A DNA stretch of 64,000 nucleotides from Sphingomonas carotinifaciens (lineage in GTDB: Bacteria > Pseudomonadota > Alphaproteobacteria > Sphingomonadales > Sphingomonadaceae). The notes below the pieces were generated by a model. The model did not search any database and was not told the DNA's origin. It saw only the letters and a list, made by a program, of their open reading frames with translations. Both the position numbers and the translations under genes were made by a program. Where the stretch lies: NCBI RefSeq assembly GCF_009789535.1, contig NZ_WSUT01000005.1, positions 3,052,001 through 3,116,000 on the forward strand, in the 5' to 3' direction. This document shows, in pieces, positions 53,621 to 62,231 of this stretch (its first letter is position 1; each line of letters opens with the position of its first letter).

Positions 53621-53683
53621 GGGGCGGTCGCCTGCCACGAAAGGCTTGCCAACGCCATAGCGCGACTGGCACCCGCCCCCGAC

Positions 53684-54373
53684 ATGGACATAAATTCATC
53701 CGCGCGTTTCCCATTCGACACGATCGGGTTCGATCTGGACGGCACGCTGCTCGACACCAGCGGCGATCTTGCCGCCGCGGTCAACCATGCCCTCGCCTCG
53801 ATCGACCGGCCGACGCTGACCGTCGAACAGGTCAAGCCGATGATCGGCGGCGGCGCGCGCCACATGCTGGCGCAGGGGCTGGCCGCGACCGGCGGCTGCG
53901 ACGAAGCGACTCTCGATATCCTCCAGCGCCGCCTGCTGGACCATTACGAGGCGAACATCACCGTCCACACCCGCCCCTTCCCCGGCGCGCTGGACGCGCT
54001 CGACGAACTGGCGGCGATGGGCGTGACCATCGGCATCATGACCAACAAGCTGGAGGCGCTGGCCGCCCGTATCCTCGCCGAACTGGGGCTTGCCGACCGC
54101 TTCGCCTGCCTGATCGGCGGCGACACGATGGGCATCGGAAAGCCTTCGCCGGTGCCCATCCAGGCGCTGGTCGACCGCTGCGGCGGCGGCCGGGCGGCCT
54201 TTGTCGGCGACTCGATCTATGACGTGCAGGCCGCCCGCGCCGCCGGGCTGCCGGTCGTCGCCTGCTCCTTCGGCTTCCTGATGCAACCGGTCGGGGAACT
54301 GGGCGCCGACGCGATCATCGACGGCTATGGCGAACTCATCCCGAAGCTGGCGCGCCTCGGCGGCGCCACTTGA
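53684..54373 (+). CDS. gph: Phosphoglycolate phosphatase (HAD family)
   Basis: Dephosphorylates 2-phosphoglycolate made by oxidative DNA-end repair. The 229 residues start at ATG 53684. The HAD motifs are GFDLDGTLLDT (Asp nucleophile, residue ~16), TNKLEALA (motif 2), GKPSPVPIQALV (Lys) and VGDSIYDVQAARAAG (motif 4). The cap domain is the helical C1 type. Its 3' end overlaps the end of the convergent nucleotidyltransferase-like gene by 38 bases. It is divergent from glmU by 63 bp. Confidence 0.93.
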   Translation: MDINSSARFPFDTIGFDLDGTLLDTSGDLAAAVNHALASIDRPTLTVEQVKPMIGGGARHMLAQGLAATGGCDEATLDILQRRLLDHYEANITVHTRPFPGALDALDELAAMGVTIGIMTNKLEALAARILAELGLADRFACLIGGDTMGIGKPSPVPIQALVDRCGGGRAAFVGDSIYDVQAARAAGLPVVACSFGFLMQPVGELGADAIIDGYGELIPKLARLGGAT

Positions 54374-55337
54374 TCCACAAATGCCGCGCCAGCATGGCGG
54401 GCGGCATCCGCAGGGCGTGCGAGCGCACATAGAAGCCGAACCGCACGCCCTGCCGCGTCTCGCGTCCCCATCCGTCGCGGGCCAGCAACCGGCGCATATA
54501 CAGGCGATCGACCGCGCCCAGCCCGGCCGTCCCCTTGCTGCCATATAGCGCTTCCGCCAGCCGTACCGCCCGCGCCACCGCACCTCCCAGCTGGTGATGC
54601 GCCGCCCGCTCGTGCAAGCCCCCGGTCCCGAACTCGCCGATCAGGCAGTGTATGTCCCACAAATTGCGCAGGCCGCCGGCCAGATCGCCATCGGCGAACA
54701 GATGCGCGGCGGCGTGGACGATCATGTCCATCGGCGCCAGTACCGACAGCCCGTTTTCCAGCGGCACTGCATCCGCGATCAGCGCGTCGGCATCGGGCGT
54801 CGGCCGCGCGGTCGGCGGCAGGATGGTGTGATGCACGTCGATCATCCGGTCCCGCTCGCGGTGGATCAGCGGCGGCAATTCATGCATCCATTGCCGATAA
54901 TAGGCGTCGTCGTAAGCGTCGGGCTTCACCCATTCCCACCCCGCCGCCAGCAACGCCGCCTCGACCGGCGCGAGAGCCTCGCGCGGCACCAATATGTCGC
55001 AGTCCCCGATGCTGCGCCCCCGCCCCGCCGCCAGCCCGGCCGCGACATAGGCGGTCCCCTTGAGCAGCACGACCGGCACGCCGAGCGGTGCGAGCGCGCG
55101 GCGCACCATCTCCGCCTCCCACAGCGCCGCCCGCCGGCCCTGCTCCGCCGAGCCCTGCGCATCCGCCAGCACCGCCGCCACCCGCGCCGGCACCGGCAAT
55201 CCCGCCAGCCGCTGCGCCAGCGTGCCCGCCAACTGCTCGGCCCGCGCAACTGTAAGGATCGCGGTCCACTGCGGCGCCTCCATCTCGGAGGCGCACGCAG
55301 GATTGCTTAGTATGCGAGTCAGCAAATTCGTCGTCAT
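54336..55337 (-). CDS. Nucleotidyltransferase-fold protein of the HprK/PqqD-like cassette
   Basis: A 333-residue protein. Its central domain matches the NTP_transf_5 type of uncharacterised nucleotidyltransferases: VVLLKGTAYVAAGLA, then RGRSIGDCDILVPREALAPVE near residues 110-128, where the GD-x-D pair are the presumed metal ligands. Further DVHHTILPP (about 170) and MDMIVHAAAHLFADGD (about 206) follow, and a basic C-terminus. It starts at ATG 55337, overlapping the stop of the kinase gene (ATGA), so it is coupled to it. Activity unknown; in the cassette it might transfer a nucleotide to a peptide or protein, which is inference only. Confidence 0.75.
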   Translation of the reverse strand: MTTNLLTRILSNPACASEMEAPQWTAILTVARAEQLAGTLAQRLAGLPVPARVAAVLADAQGSAEQGRRAALWEAEMVRRALAPLGVPVVLLKGTAYVAAGLAAGRGRSIGDCDILVPREALAPVEAALLAAGWEWVKPDAYDDAYYRQWMHELPPLIHRERDRMIDVHHTILPPTARPTPDADALIADAVPLENGLSVLAPMDMIVHAAAHLFADGDLAGGLRNLWDIHCLIGEFGTGGLHERAAHHQLGGAVARAVRLAEALYGSKGTAGLGAVDRLYMRRLLARDGWGRETRQGVRFGFYVRSHALRMPPAMLARHLWIKWRRRGAPASG

Positions 55338-56179
55338 AACGCCGCAAACAACGCCTCGACCTGCGCCACCCCCGCCGCCCCGTCCGGATAGTCGATCGCC
55401 ACCGCCGGCACCCCCTCCACCAGCCGGGTCAGCGCCCTGAACCCCGCCTCCCCAAGCATCGCATAGTTGGTGGACGCCTGGGTCAGCCGCACGAACGTCT
55501 CCGCCGCGTCCAGCCCGCGCACCGCCCCCGCAAACCCGAACCGCGGAAACACCAGCAGCGCGGGGCTCGCCCCCTCCGCCATCCGAGCCACCGCATCGCC
55601 CGGCGGGGCGACATGCCGGATCACCCCCTTGGGCGTCCCCCTCAGCATCGGCCCCAGCCTCGCCCCCTCCGCCGCCACCGCGATGCTCCCGTTCTTCAAA
55701 CTCACCGCCCGCGGAAACGGAACCACCCCCCCGCTCGCACAATCGACCAGCGCGAACTCGTCCCCCAGGAACCGCCACCCGCCCTGCCCCAGCATCAGCG
55801 CCAGCGTCGATTTCCCCGCCCCCGAAACGCCGCTCATCAGCACCGCCCGCCCGCCCCGCTCCACGACCGCGGCATGGAGCAGCAGATGCCGGCGATAGCC
55901 CAGCGCCATCTGCAGGTTCATTCCCAGCTCCGCCGCCAGCAGCCCTTGCGCCAGCGGCAGGGGCGCCGCTTCGGGCAGCCGGTAATCGCCATGGATCGCC
56001 ACCGACGGTCGCACCCAGCGCCGCCACGGCCGCAGCGCCTCCAGCCGGACGGTGAAATCGGGCACATCGACCGATGGATAGCCCTCGTAGAGCGCTGCCA
56101 GTTGCGCGATCGGCGCGCGCCAGTCCGACCCGACACGAAAGCCCACCGGCCCGACCTTCAGCGACAGGCTATGCCTCAC
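55334..56179 (-). CDS. HprK-like serine kinase (HPr-kinase-related)
   Basis: A 281-residue protein of the HPr kinase/phosphorylase fold without its N-terminal domain. The P-loop GVSGAGKST is at residues 117-125. LGDEFALVD at 138-146 carries the Asp that follows in HprK (catalytic or metal-binding). The C-terminal region includes AETFVRLTQASTNYAML and GVPAVAIDY. It is best matched by the family called 'HprK-related kinase A'. Starts at GTG 56179 overlapping the stop of the PqqD-like gene (GTGA). A PTS system is not seen nearby, so this is not a normal HPr kinase. Target unknown. Confidence 0.8.
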   Translation of the reverse strand: MRHSLSLKVGPVGFRVGSDWRAPIAQLAALYEGYPSVDVPDFTVRLEALRPWRRWVRPSVAIHGDYRLPEAAPLPLAQGLLAAELGMNLQMALGYRRHLLLHAAVVERGGRAVLMSGVSGAGKSTLALMLGQGGWRFLGDEFALVDCASGGVVPFPRAVSLKNGSIAVAAEGARLGPMLRGTPKGVIRHVAPPGDAVARMAEGASPALLVFPRFGFAGAVRGLDAAETFVRLTQASTNYAMLGEAGFRALTRLVEGVPAVAIDYPDGAAGVAQVEALFAAL

Positions 56180-56451
56180 AGCGCCTCGACCAGCCCGGTC
56201 GCGACCAGTTCGTCCAGCCGTTCGGCCAAGGTGTCGCGGTCGCCATCGGCCAGGTCATAGGCCGCGGCCAGCCGATCGAACAACGCCGCCGCGGTCAGCG
56301 GGTCGGGATACAGCATCGCCAGGATCTCGGGCGCCGGCTCGGTCAGCAGATGGGTGATGCCCGATGCGCGGTGAAACACCGCCACGAACGGATCGAGCGG
56401 TGCCGTCAGCAGCGTATCGGGCGCAGCGGCACGGTAGCGCGGCGGCGCCAC
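56176..56451 (-). CDS. PqqD-like protein of the HPr-related cassette
   Basis: A 91-residue protein from GTG 56451, which is 5 bases past the stop of the upstream gene. It reads RYRAAAPDTLLTAPLDPFVA, then HRASGITHLLTEPAPEILAML, followed by a helical region DRDTLAERLDELVATGLVEAL. The V-F-H-x-x-S-G-x-x-H-L-L pattern and helix match the PqqD/RiPP-recognition (winged helix) fold. PqqD-like proteins bind leader peptides of modified peptides. No precursor peptide is evident. It is coupled to the kinase. Confidence 0.75.
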   Translation of the reverse strand: MAPPRYRAAAPDTLLTAPLDPFVAVFHRASGITHLLTEPAPEILAMLYPDPLTAAALFDRLAAAYDLADGDRDTLAERLDELVATGLVEAL

Positions 56452-56456
56452 ACGCG

Positions 56457-56867
56457 TCAGCCGCGTGGCATCTGGAGCGAGGCGAAGCAGGTAAAACCGC
56501 CCTGCCCGCGCTGAAGCCGCCGGATATAGTTCACATAGGCGCGATTGCTGTTCCATTCGGTGCCGGGCAACTGCCCGCCCTGGAGGGCGCGGCGCACCTC
56601 CTCGCCCTTGAACGGCCGTGCGACCGGCGGAAACGCCCCCTTGGTCCGCGCCGGCACCAGACGGCCGTCCGGCGCGATATAGCTGCCCGCCCGGCCCGGA
56701 TCGGGCACCGGTATCTCGCAGGTCAGCACCGACCCCGCGCTCTGCGCCAGCGCCGGCCGGATCGACAGCACCGCGGTCGCGCCGGCCGCCCCCAGCATCA
56801 GCACCCGGCGGCGGCTGGCGCCGTCCTCGGCGTCGGGACGCATGTCGGGGGGCGTATCGTCGGTCAT
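56457..56867 (-). CDS. Tat-exported protein of the cassette, unknown function
   Basis: A 136-residue protein with start ATG 56867 (GTG 56897 also possible). A Tat signal is seen: SRRRVLMLGAAGATAVLSIR and on to ALAQ, cleaved after about residue 45. The mature part has two cysteines (LTCEIPVPDPGRAG and GGFTCFASLQ) and the pattern GTEWNSNRAYVNYIRRLQRGQGG; a YIAPDGRLVPA segment comes in the middle. I recognise no family. As first gene of the four, it may be the exported partner or target of the kinase and PqqD-like protein; that is inference. Confidence 0.6.
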   Translation of the reverse strand: MTDDTPPDMRPDAEDGASRRRVLMLGAAGATAVLSIRPALAQSAGSVLTCEIPVPDPGRAGSYIAPDGRLVPARTKGAFPPVARPFKGEEVRRALQGGQLPGTEWNSNRAYVNYIRRLQRGQGGFTCFASLQMPRG

Positions 56868-57157
56868 CGGGCGTCCATAGCGCGCCTGCTCTTTCACAAT
56901 CGTGAAGCACCAGCAAGCGGCACGCGAGGCGCGACAAGACCCGCCTGTCCCGTCTAGAGAGAGTCCCGATCAGGTTGGATCACCGGCACGGAGGAAATTC
57001 CGGTTCGGCGCAAGGCGGGAGGGAGGCGCGATGCGGATGGCATCGTGCCGGACGAGCAACGCCGCGCCGGGCCGAAAGCACCCCGCCGCGAAGCGATCGC
57101 CCAAAGGGCGACGACGGTGGTTCAACCTGGGCGGGAACCTCTCTAGAGAAGCTGCCC
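56868..57157. other. Gene-poor 290-bp region between the cassette and phoR
   Basis: It holds the divergent promoters of the cassette and phoR. A TCTAGAGAG at 56953 and its inverse CTCTCTAGA at 57139 bracket most of the region. A GGGAGGGAGG at about 57021 precedes an in-frame ATG at 57031, but the ORF that it would start runs into phoR in another frame. I see no supported gene here. Confidence 0.5.
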
Positions 57158-58348
57158 ATGGGATTCGGGATGCGCACCGTCTGGGGGGTCGTGGTGGCGT
57201 TGGTCACGGCCGGCACCGTTTTCGTCCTGGCCGGCCTGACCGCCGCGGTGATCGCGGCGGTGGGCGGGCTGGCGGCCACGCTGCTGGCGGGCAGCGGCGA
57301 GGCGGAGGAGCGCCCGCGCGTGCAGGCGCCCGTCGCCACCGATCCGCATCTGGGCGAGGTGCTGGACGCGATCGTCGAACCCGTGCTGCTGGTCGATGGC
57401 GGGCGCGTCACCATGGCCAACGCCGCGGCCCGCGACCTGCTCGGCGACCATATCGTGGACGAGGATGCGCGCGTCGCGATCCGCCACCCGGCCGCCGCCG
57501 AACGCCTCGTCGCCGACACGCCGGTGTCCGACGAGCCGGTCATGCTCGTAGGGCTCGGCGCGCCGGACCAGCGTTGGGAGATGCGCGTCGGCCAGGCCTC
57601 CGACGGACAGCGTATCGTCCACCTGATCGACCAGACCGACCAGGATGCGGCCGAGCGGATGCGGGTCGATTTCGTCGCCAATGCCAGTCACGAACTGCGC
57701 ACCCCGCTCGCCTCCATCCTCGGCTTCATCGAAACGCTGGGCGACGAGGCGGGCGAGGAACCCGCCCTGCGCGCCCGCTTCCTGAAGGTGATGTTCGACG
57801 AGGCGCGGCGCATGCAGCGGCTGGTCGAGGATCTGATCTCGCTCAGCCGGATCGAGGCGGACAAATACCGCCTGCCCGCCCAGCCGGTCGATCTCGGCCT
57901 GCTGATCGCCGATGTGTGCGAGGAACTGCGCGACTCCGGCGCGCCCCGCGCACAGGACATCAACTGCATCGTCGCGGAACAGGTGCCCGTTGCCGGCGAC
58001 CGTGCGCAATTGTCGCAGATGCTGCACAATTTGCTCGGCAATGCGATGAAATATGGTCGGCCCGACACGCCGATCGCCTTGTCGCTGGAAACCGATGCCG
58101 CCGCCGTCCGGCTGATCGTCGCCGATCAGGGAGAGGGCGTCCCCACCGTCCACTTGCCGCGCCTTACCGAGCGTTTCTACCGCGTCGATGCCGGGCGCAG
58201 CCGCACGCTGGGCGGCACCGGGCTGGGCCTCGCCATCGTCAAGCATATCGTGGAGCGGCATCGCGGCCGGCTGGAGATCGCCAGCACCGTGGGCGTCGGC
58301 ACCACCGTGACCGTGCGCCTGCCCCTGCTGACGGCACGAGGCGCGTAG
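57158..58348 (+). CDS. phoR: Phosphate regulon sensor histidine kinase
   Basis: Membrane-anchored kinase of PhoB, 396 residues from ATG 57158. Two close membrane helices (about residues 5-40, with no large periplasmic domain) are followed by a PAS-like region at 65-150 (VLDAIVEPVLLVDGGRV). The H-box is FVANASHELRTPLASILG, with N-box LLGNAMKYG, G1 DQGEGV and G2 GGTGLGLAIVKHIVERHRG. This is the PhoR type, which senses the Pst transporter state through PhoU. It precedes pstS by 220 bp holding a Pho-box-like repeat. Confidence 0.92.
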   Translation: MGFGMRTVWGVVVALVTAGTVFVLAGLTAAVIAAVGGLAATLLAGSGEAEERPRVQAPVATDPHLGEVLDAIVEPVLLVDGGRVTMANAAARDLLGDHIVDEDARVAIRHPAAAERLVADTPVSDEPVMLVGLGAPDQRWEMRVGQASDGQRIVHLIDQTDQDAAERMRVDFVANASHELRTPLASILGFIETLGDEAGEEPALRARFLKVMFDEARRMQRLVEDLISLSRIEADKYRLPAQPVDLGLLIADVCEELRDSGAPRAQDINCIVAEQVPVAGDRAQLSQMLHNLLGNAMKYGRPDTPIALSLETDAAAVRLIVADQGEGVPTVHLPRLTERFYRVDAGRSRTLGGTGLGLAIVKHIVERHRGRLEIASTVGVGTTVTVRLPLLTARGA

Positions 58349-58358
58349 CACGCGCCGA

Positions 58359-58373
58359 TGCGCCGAAGGCGCA
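58359..58373 (+). terminator. Short hairpin after phoR
   Basis: A 6-bp stem TGCGCC/GGCGCA with GAA loop, 10 bp after the phoR stop. No T-tract. Weak. Confidence 0.3.
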
Positions 58374-58410
58374 CGTGCCGGCACGGCCGGCATGGCACCG
58401 CCATGACCGA

Positions 58411-58435
58411 CGATACGGGACTTGATCCCGTATCG
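58411..58435 (+). terminator. Perfect hairpin between phoR and the Pho boxes
   Basis: The 10-bp arms CGATACGGGA and TCCCGTATCG have a 5-base loop. There is no T-run, so a Rho-linked or repeat-type structure is possible. It lies just before the pst promoter region. Confidence 0.45.
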
Positions 58436-58477
58436 GGCCGCAGAAGAAAGAAGATGCGCGCTCGCCAAGGAAGGCGC

Positions 58478-58517
58478 TGTCACAAAAGGGTAACCGCAAT
58501 GTCACACAAGGGTTGCC
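58478..58517 (+). promoter_or_regulatory. Tandem Pho-box-like repeat upstream of pstS
   Basis: TGTCACAAAAGGGTAACC (58478-58495) and TGTCACACAAGGGTTGCC (58500-58517) match at 15 of 18 positions and start 22 bp apart. Within each, the two half-sites are 11 bases apart, the spacing of the Pho box. It ends 51 bp before the pstS start. Confidence 0.75.
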
Positions 58518-58568
58518 AAGCGGTGGCAGCGACAGGTTCGCACCATCCGGTGAGCCCCAAGGACCTTC

Positions 58569-59615
58569 ATGCGCATCCCCTGCCTCATCGCCGCGGCGCT
58601 CGCGCTGGCGGCTTGCCAAGATCAGGCCAATGGCGGTGGTGCGGGCACGCGTGACCAGATCGCGGCGGTCGGGTCGTCCACCGTCTATCCCTTTACCACC
58701 ATCGTCGCCGAACGCTTCGTCGCCAACAATCCGGATGCCCGGGCCCCGGTGATCGAATCGACCGGCACCGGTGCCGGCATGAAGCTGTTCTGTGCCGGGA
58801 TCGGCGCCGGGCACCCCGACCTCGTCGATGCCTCGCGCCGGATGAAGGCCAGCGAATATGCCGCCTGCGCCCGCCACGGCGCGCGCGAACTGCTCGAAAT
58901 CCAGATCGGCATCGACGGCATCGCCTTTGCGCAGGCGCATGGCGGACAGCGGCTGCAACTGGGCGCCGCCGACATCTACAAAGCGCTGGCCGCGCGTCCC
59001 GGCGGCCGGCCGAACCGCACGCGCACCTGGACCGATGTCGACCCCCGCCTGCCCGCCATCCCGATCCAGGTCTATGGCCCGCCCGCGACCAGCGGCACCC
59101 GCGACGCGCTCGCCGACCTCATCATGGTCAAGGGGTGCGAGGCGACGAACCCGCGTGCCGCCACGCTCGCCCATAGCGATCCCGCCGCGCATCTCACGCT
59201 GTGCACCGCGGTGCGCGAGGACGGCGCCTATATCGACGCCGGCGAGAACGACAATCTGATCGTGCAGAAGCTGCAGTCGAACCCCGATGCGATCGGCGTC
59301 TTCGGCTACAGCTATCTGGAGGAGAATGCCGGCACCGTCGACGGTGTGGCCATAGATGGCGTCGCCCCCAGCTACGACACGATCGCCGATGGCCGCTATC
59401 CGGGCTCGCGGCCGCTCTACCTTTATGTGAAGAAGGCGCATCTCAGCGCCATTCCGGGCCTGCGCGATTTCCTGAAGCTGTATGCCGCGAACTGGGGCCG
59501 GGGCGGCCCGCTCGTCCGGCGCGGCCTGATCGCCTCGCCGCCCGCGGTGCAGGCGCGCGCCGCCGCGGTGATCGCCGATGAAATCCCGCTCGATCCCGGC
59601 GCGCTGCACGGATGA
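58569..59615 (+). CDS. pstS: Phosphate ABC transporter substrate-binding lipoprotein
   Basis: Periplasmic phosphate receptor of 348 residues. The signal ends with the lipobox ALAAC (Cys16), so it is probably lipid-anchored. VGSSTVYPFTTIVAERF is the first phosphate-contacting loop, STGTGAGMKLFC the second, and PATSGTRDALADL the third; the family Asp and Ser are present. PstS ligand loops use Thr and Ser as here. It is the first gene of pstSCAB-phoU, and the stop overlaps the pstC ATG. Confidence 0.95.
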   Translation: MRIPCLIAAALALAACQDQANGGGAGTRDQIAAVGSSTVYPFTTIVAERFVANNPDARAPVIESTGTGAGMKLFCAGIGAGHPDLVDASRRMKASEYAACARHGARELLEIQIGIDGIAFAQAHGGQRLQLGAADIYKALAARPGGRPNRTRTWTDVDPRLPAIPIQVYGPPATSGTRDALADLIMVKGCEATNPRAATLAHSDPAAHLTLCTAVREDGAYIDAGENDNLIVQKLQSNPDAIGVFGYSYLEENAGTVDGVAIDGVAPSYDTIADGRYPGSRPLYLYVKKAHLSAIPGLRDFLKLYAANWGRGGPLVRRGLIASPPAVQARAAAVIADEIPLDPGALHG

Positions 59616-60988
59616 GCCTGCCGCTGATCCTGCTGCTCGTCATCGGTTTCGGCCTGATCGGCTGGGCCTGTGCCCGCGTCCGCGCCGCGCGTTTCCGTCG
59701 CGGTACAACGCAGCGCTTCAGTGCGCTGCCCGGCCATCACGGCTGGTACGTCGCCTTGTGGACGATGATCCCGCCGCTGCTGTTCCTGGGGCTCTGGGCG
59801 CTCAACGCGCCGGCACTCGTCACCGATGCGGTACTCGCCACCCCGCCCGCCACGCAGTTGCCACCCCCCGGTTTCGAGCGGGCCGCGATCCTGTCGGAGG
59901 CGCGCGCGCTTGCCGCCGGCCGTGCCCACGGCGCCTTTCACGAACTGTCCACCGCGCTCGCCCCCGCCTATGCCGCGGCGCAGACCCGCTACGACTGGAT
60001 CGCGACCGCCATCGCGCTGCTGCTCGGCTTTGCCGGCGGCACCTTCGCCTATCTGCGCGTCAAGCCCGCCTTTGCCGCGCGCACACGGGTGGAACGCATC
60101 GTCATGGGCCTGCTGCTCGGCGCCTCGCTGGTCGCGATCCTGACCACCGCCGGCATCGTGCTGTCGCTGCTGTACGAGGCGGCCCGCTTCTTCTCGGTGG
60201 TGCCGATCACCGATTTCCTGTTCGGCACGCATTGGAGCCCACAGGTCATCGACCCCGCCGATCCCGGCGCCAATCTGGGCGCGGTGCCGCTCTTCTGGGG
60301 CACCTTCTTCATCGGCGCGGTCATCGCCATGGCGGTGGCGATCCCGTTCGGGCTGATGAGCGCGATCTATCTGACGCAATATGCCGCCCCAGCCACGCGC
60401 CGCTGGATGAAGCCGCTGCTCGAGATGCTCGCCGGCGTGCCCACCGTCGTCTATGGCTATTTCGCCGCGCTCACCGTGGCGCCTGCCGTGCGCGATCTCG
60501 CGGTCGCGATGGGCGTGCGCTGGGCCTCGTCGGAAAGCGCGCTGGCCGCCGGGCTGGTCATGGGCGTGATGATCATCCCCTTCGTGTCCTCGATGGCGGA
60601 CGACAGCCTTGCCGCCGTTCCCGCCAGCATGCGCGACGGCAGCCTGGCGATGGGCGCCACCTCGTCGGAGACGATCGGCCGCGTGCTCCTGCCCGCCGCC
60701 CTTCCCGGTGTCGTCGGCGGCGTCCTCCTGGCGGTCAGCCGCGCGATCGGCGAGACGATGATCGTCGTCATGGCGGCCAGCGGCGTCGCCACCCTCACCG
60801 CCAATCCCTTTGCCAGCGCGACCACCGTCACCCGCCAGATCGTCGACCTGCTGACCGGCGAAGCCGAGTTCGACAGCCCCAAGACGCTTGCCGCCTTTGC
60901 ACTCGGCCTGACGCTGTTCGTCGTCACCCTCCTTCTCAACATCGTCGCGCTCGCCGTCGTGAAGAAATACCGGGAAGCGTATGAATAG
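59612..60988 (+). CDS. pstC: Phosphate ABC transporter permease PstC
   Basis: Inner-membrane permease, 458 residues, longer than the roughly 300 of E. coli PstC. The extra is an N-terminal block of about 150 residues with two membrane helices and a soluble stretch (LSEARALAAGRAHGAFHEL). The transport domain follows with PFGLMSAIYLTQYAAPATRRW and the EAA-type loop LPAALPGVVGGVLLAVSRAIGE near the end. It starts at ATG 59612, overlapping pstS, and overlaps pstA at its end. Confidence 0.94.
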   Translation: MSLPLILLLVIGFGLIGWACARVRAARFRRGTTQRFSALPGHHGWYVALWTMIPPLLFLGLWALNAPALVTDAVLATPPATQLPPPGFERAAILSEARALAAGRAHGAFHELSTALAPAYAAAQTRYDWIATAIALLLGFAGGTFAYLRVKPAFAARTRVERIVMGLLLGASLVAILTTAGIVLSLLYEAARFFSVVPITDFLFGTHWSPQVIDPADPGANLGAVPLFWGTFFIGAVIAMAVAIPFGLMSAIYLTQYAAPATRRWMKPLLEMLAGVPTVVYGYFAALTVAPAVRDLAVAMGVRWASSESALAAGLVMGVMIIPFVSSMADDSLAAVPASMRDGSLAMGATSSETIGRVLLPAALPGVVGGVLLAVSRAIGETMIVVMAASGVATLTANPFASATTVTRQIVDLLTGEAEFDSPKTLAAFALGLTLFVVTLLLNIVALAVVKKYREAYE

Positions 60989-62231
60989 GCAGCCGACCGA
61001 CTGGACGACGCCCGAGATGCGGCGTCGCATCCGCCGCCGCTATGCCGCGGAACGCCGCTTCCGCTGGCTGGGGCTGGGCGCCGTCGCCCTGTCGGCGATG
61101 TTCCTCGCCTTCCTCCTCTTCACCATGGTGGCGCAAGGCGCGCGCGGCTTTACCGAGACGCGGGTAACGGTGCCGATCAACCTCGCCGCCGCGCGCCTCC
61201 CCGTCATGCCCGCCCAGTTGCGCGGCCGCGGGGCCGATCTCGCGCTCGCGGGCGCAGGGCTTCAGGATGTGGTGGAACGCAGCCCGACGCGCGTGTTCGG
61301 CCGCGATGGCGAGGGGCTGCTGTCGCCCGGCGCCTGGATGGTGGTGCGCGATGCGATCAAGGCCGATCCCGCCCTGCTGCATGGACGGCGCCGCTTCGAC
61401 CTGCCGCTCGCCAGCCCCTATGACGTCGCGGCCAAGGGCGAGGGCACGCCCCAGGCAGAGGCGGTCGTCGCTCGCCTGCGCGCGCGCGGCGCGATCTCGA
61501 CGGGCTTCAATCTCGGCTTCCTGCGCGATGCCGACGCCACCGATCCCACCCGCATCGGCATATGGGGCGCGCTCAAGGGCTCGTTGCTCACCATGCTCGT
61601 CACGCTGGCGCTCGCCTTTCCGATCGGCGTGCTGTCCGCGCTCTATCTGGAGGAATATGCGCCAAAAAATCGCTGGACCGATCTGATCGAGGTGTCGATC
61701 AACAACCTCGCCGCGGTGCCCTCGATCATCTTCGGCCTGCTCGGCCTCGCCGTCTTCCTCGGCACCTTCGGCCTCCCCCGCTCCGCGCCCCTGGTCGGCG
61801 GCCTGACGCTCGCGCTCATGACCATGCCGGTCATCGTCATCGCCGGCCGCAACGCGATCAAGGCCGTCCCCCCCTCGATCCGCGACGCCGCCCTCGGCAT
61901 CGGCGCCTCCCCCGTCCAGGTCGTCTTCCACCACGTCCTCCCCCTGGCGCTCCCCGGCATCCTCACCGGCACCATCATCGGCATGGCCCGCGCCCTGGGT
62001 GAAACCGCGCCCCTCCTCATGATCGGCATGCGCGCCTTTATCGCGGCCCCCCCCGCCGGCCTCGCCGCCCCCGCCACCGTCCTCCCCGTTCAGATCTTCC
62101 TCTGGTCCGACCAGGTCGATCGCGGCTTCGTCGAGAAGACCTCGGCGGCGATCATCGTGCTGCTCGTCGTGCTGCTCGCGATGAACGGGCTCGCCATCTA
62201 CCTCCGCAACCGATTCGAGACCCGCTGGTGA
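60981..62231 (+). CDS. pstA: Phosphate ABC transporter permease PstA
   Basis: Second permease subunit, 416 residues versus about 290 in E. coli. The N-terminal 170 residues have one membrane helix ([20 protein letters not shown]) and a large periplasmic region, the DUF3333-type extension seen in alphaproteobacterial PstA. The transport domain has [18 protein letters not shown] and the EAA loop [23 protein letters not shown] 60981 is 8 bases inside pstC. The stop overlaps the pstB GTG. Confidence 0.94.
   Translation: MNRQPTDWTTPEMRRRIRRRYAAERRFRWLGLGAVALSAMFLAFLLFTMVAQGARGFTETRVTVPINLAAARLPVMPAQLRGRGADLALAGAGLQDVVERSPTRVFGRDGEGLLSPGAWMVVRDAIKADPALLHGRRRFDLPLASPYDVAAKGEGTPQAEAVVARLRARGAISTGFNLGFLRDADATDPTRIGIWGALKGSLLTMLVTLALAFPIGVLSALYLEEYAPKNRWTDLIEVSINNLAAVPSIIFGLLGLAVFLGTFGLPRSAPLVGGLTLALMTMPVIVIAGRNAIKAVPPSIRDAALGIGASPVQVVFHHVLPLALPGILTGTIIGMARALGETAPLLMIGMRAFIAAPPAGLAAPATVLPVQIFLWSDQVDRGFVEKTSAAIIVLLVVLLAMNGLAIYLRNRFETRW

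Noticed and set aside
50558..53683. Open frame upstream of and in frame with gph, antisense to glmS and glmU
   Set aside because: gph starts at ATG 53684 with its normal family N-terminus; the rest is antisense to two essential genes.
57031..57157. Short upstream ORF before phoR with a strong GGGAGGGAGG
   Set aside because: The frame runs on into phoR out of frame with no protein-like pattern, so it is more likely a leader or a chance purine-rich stretch.
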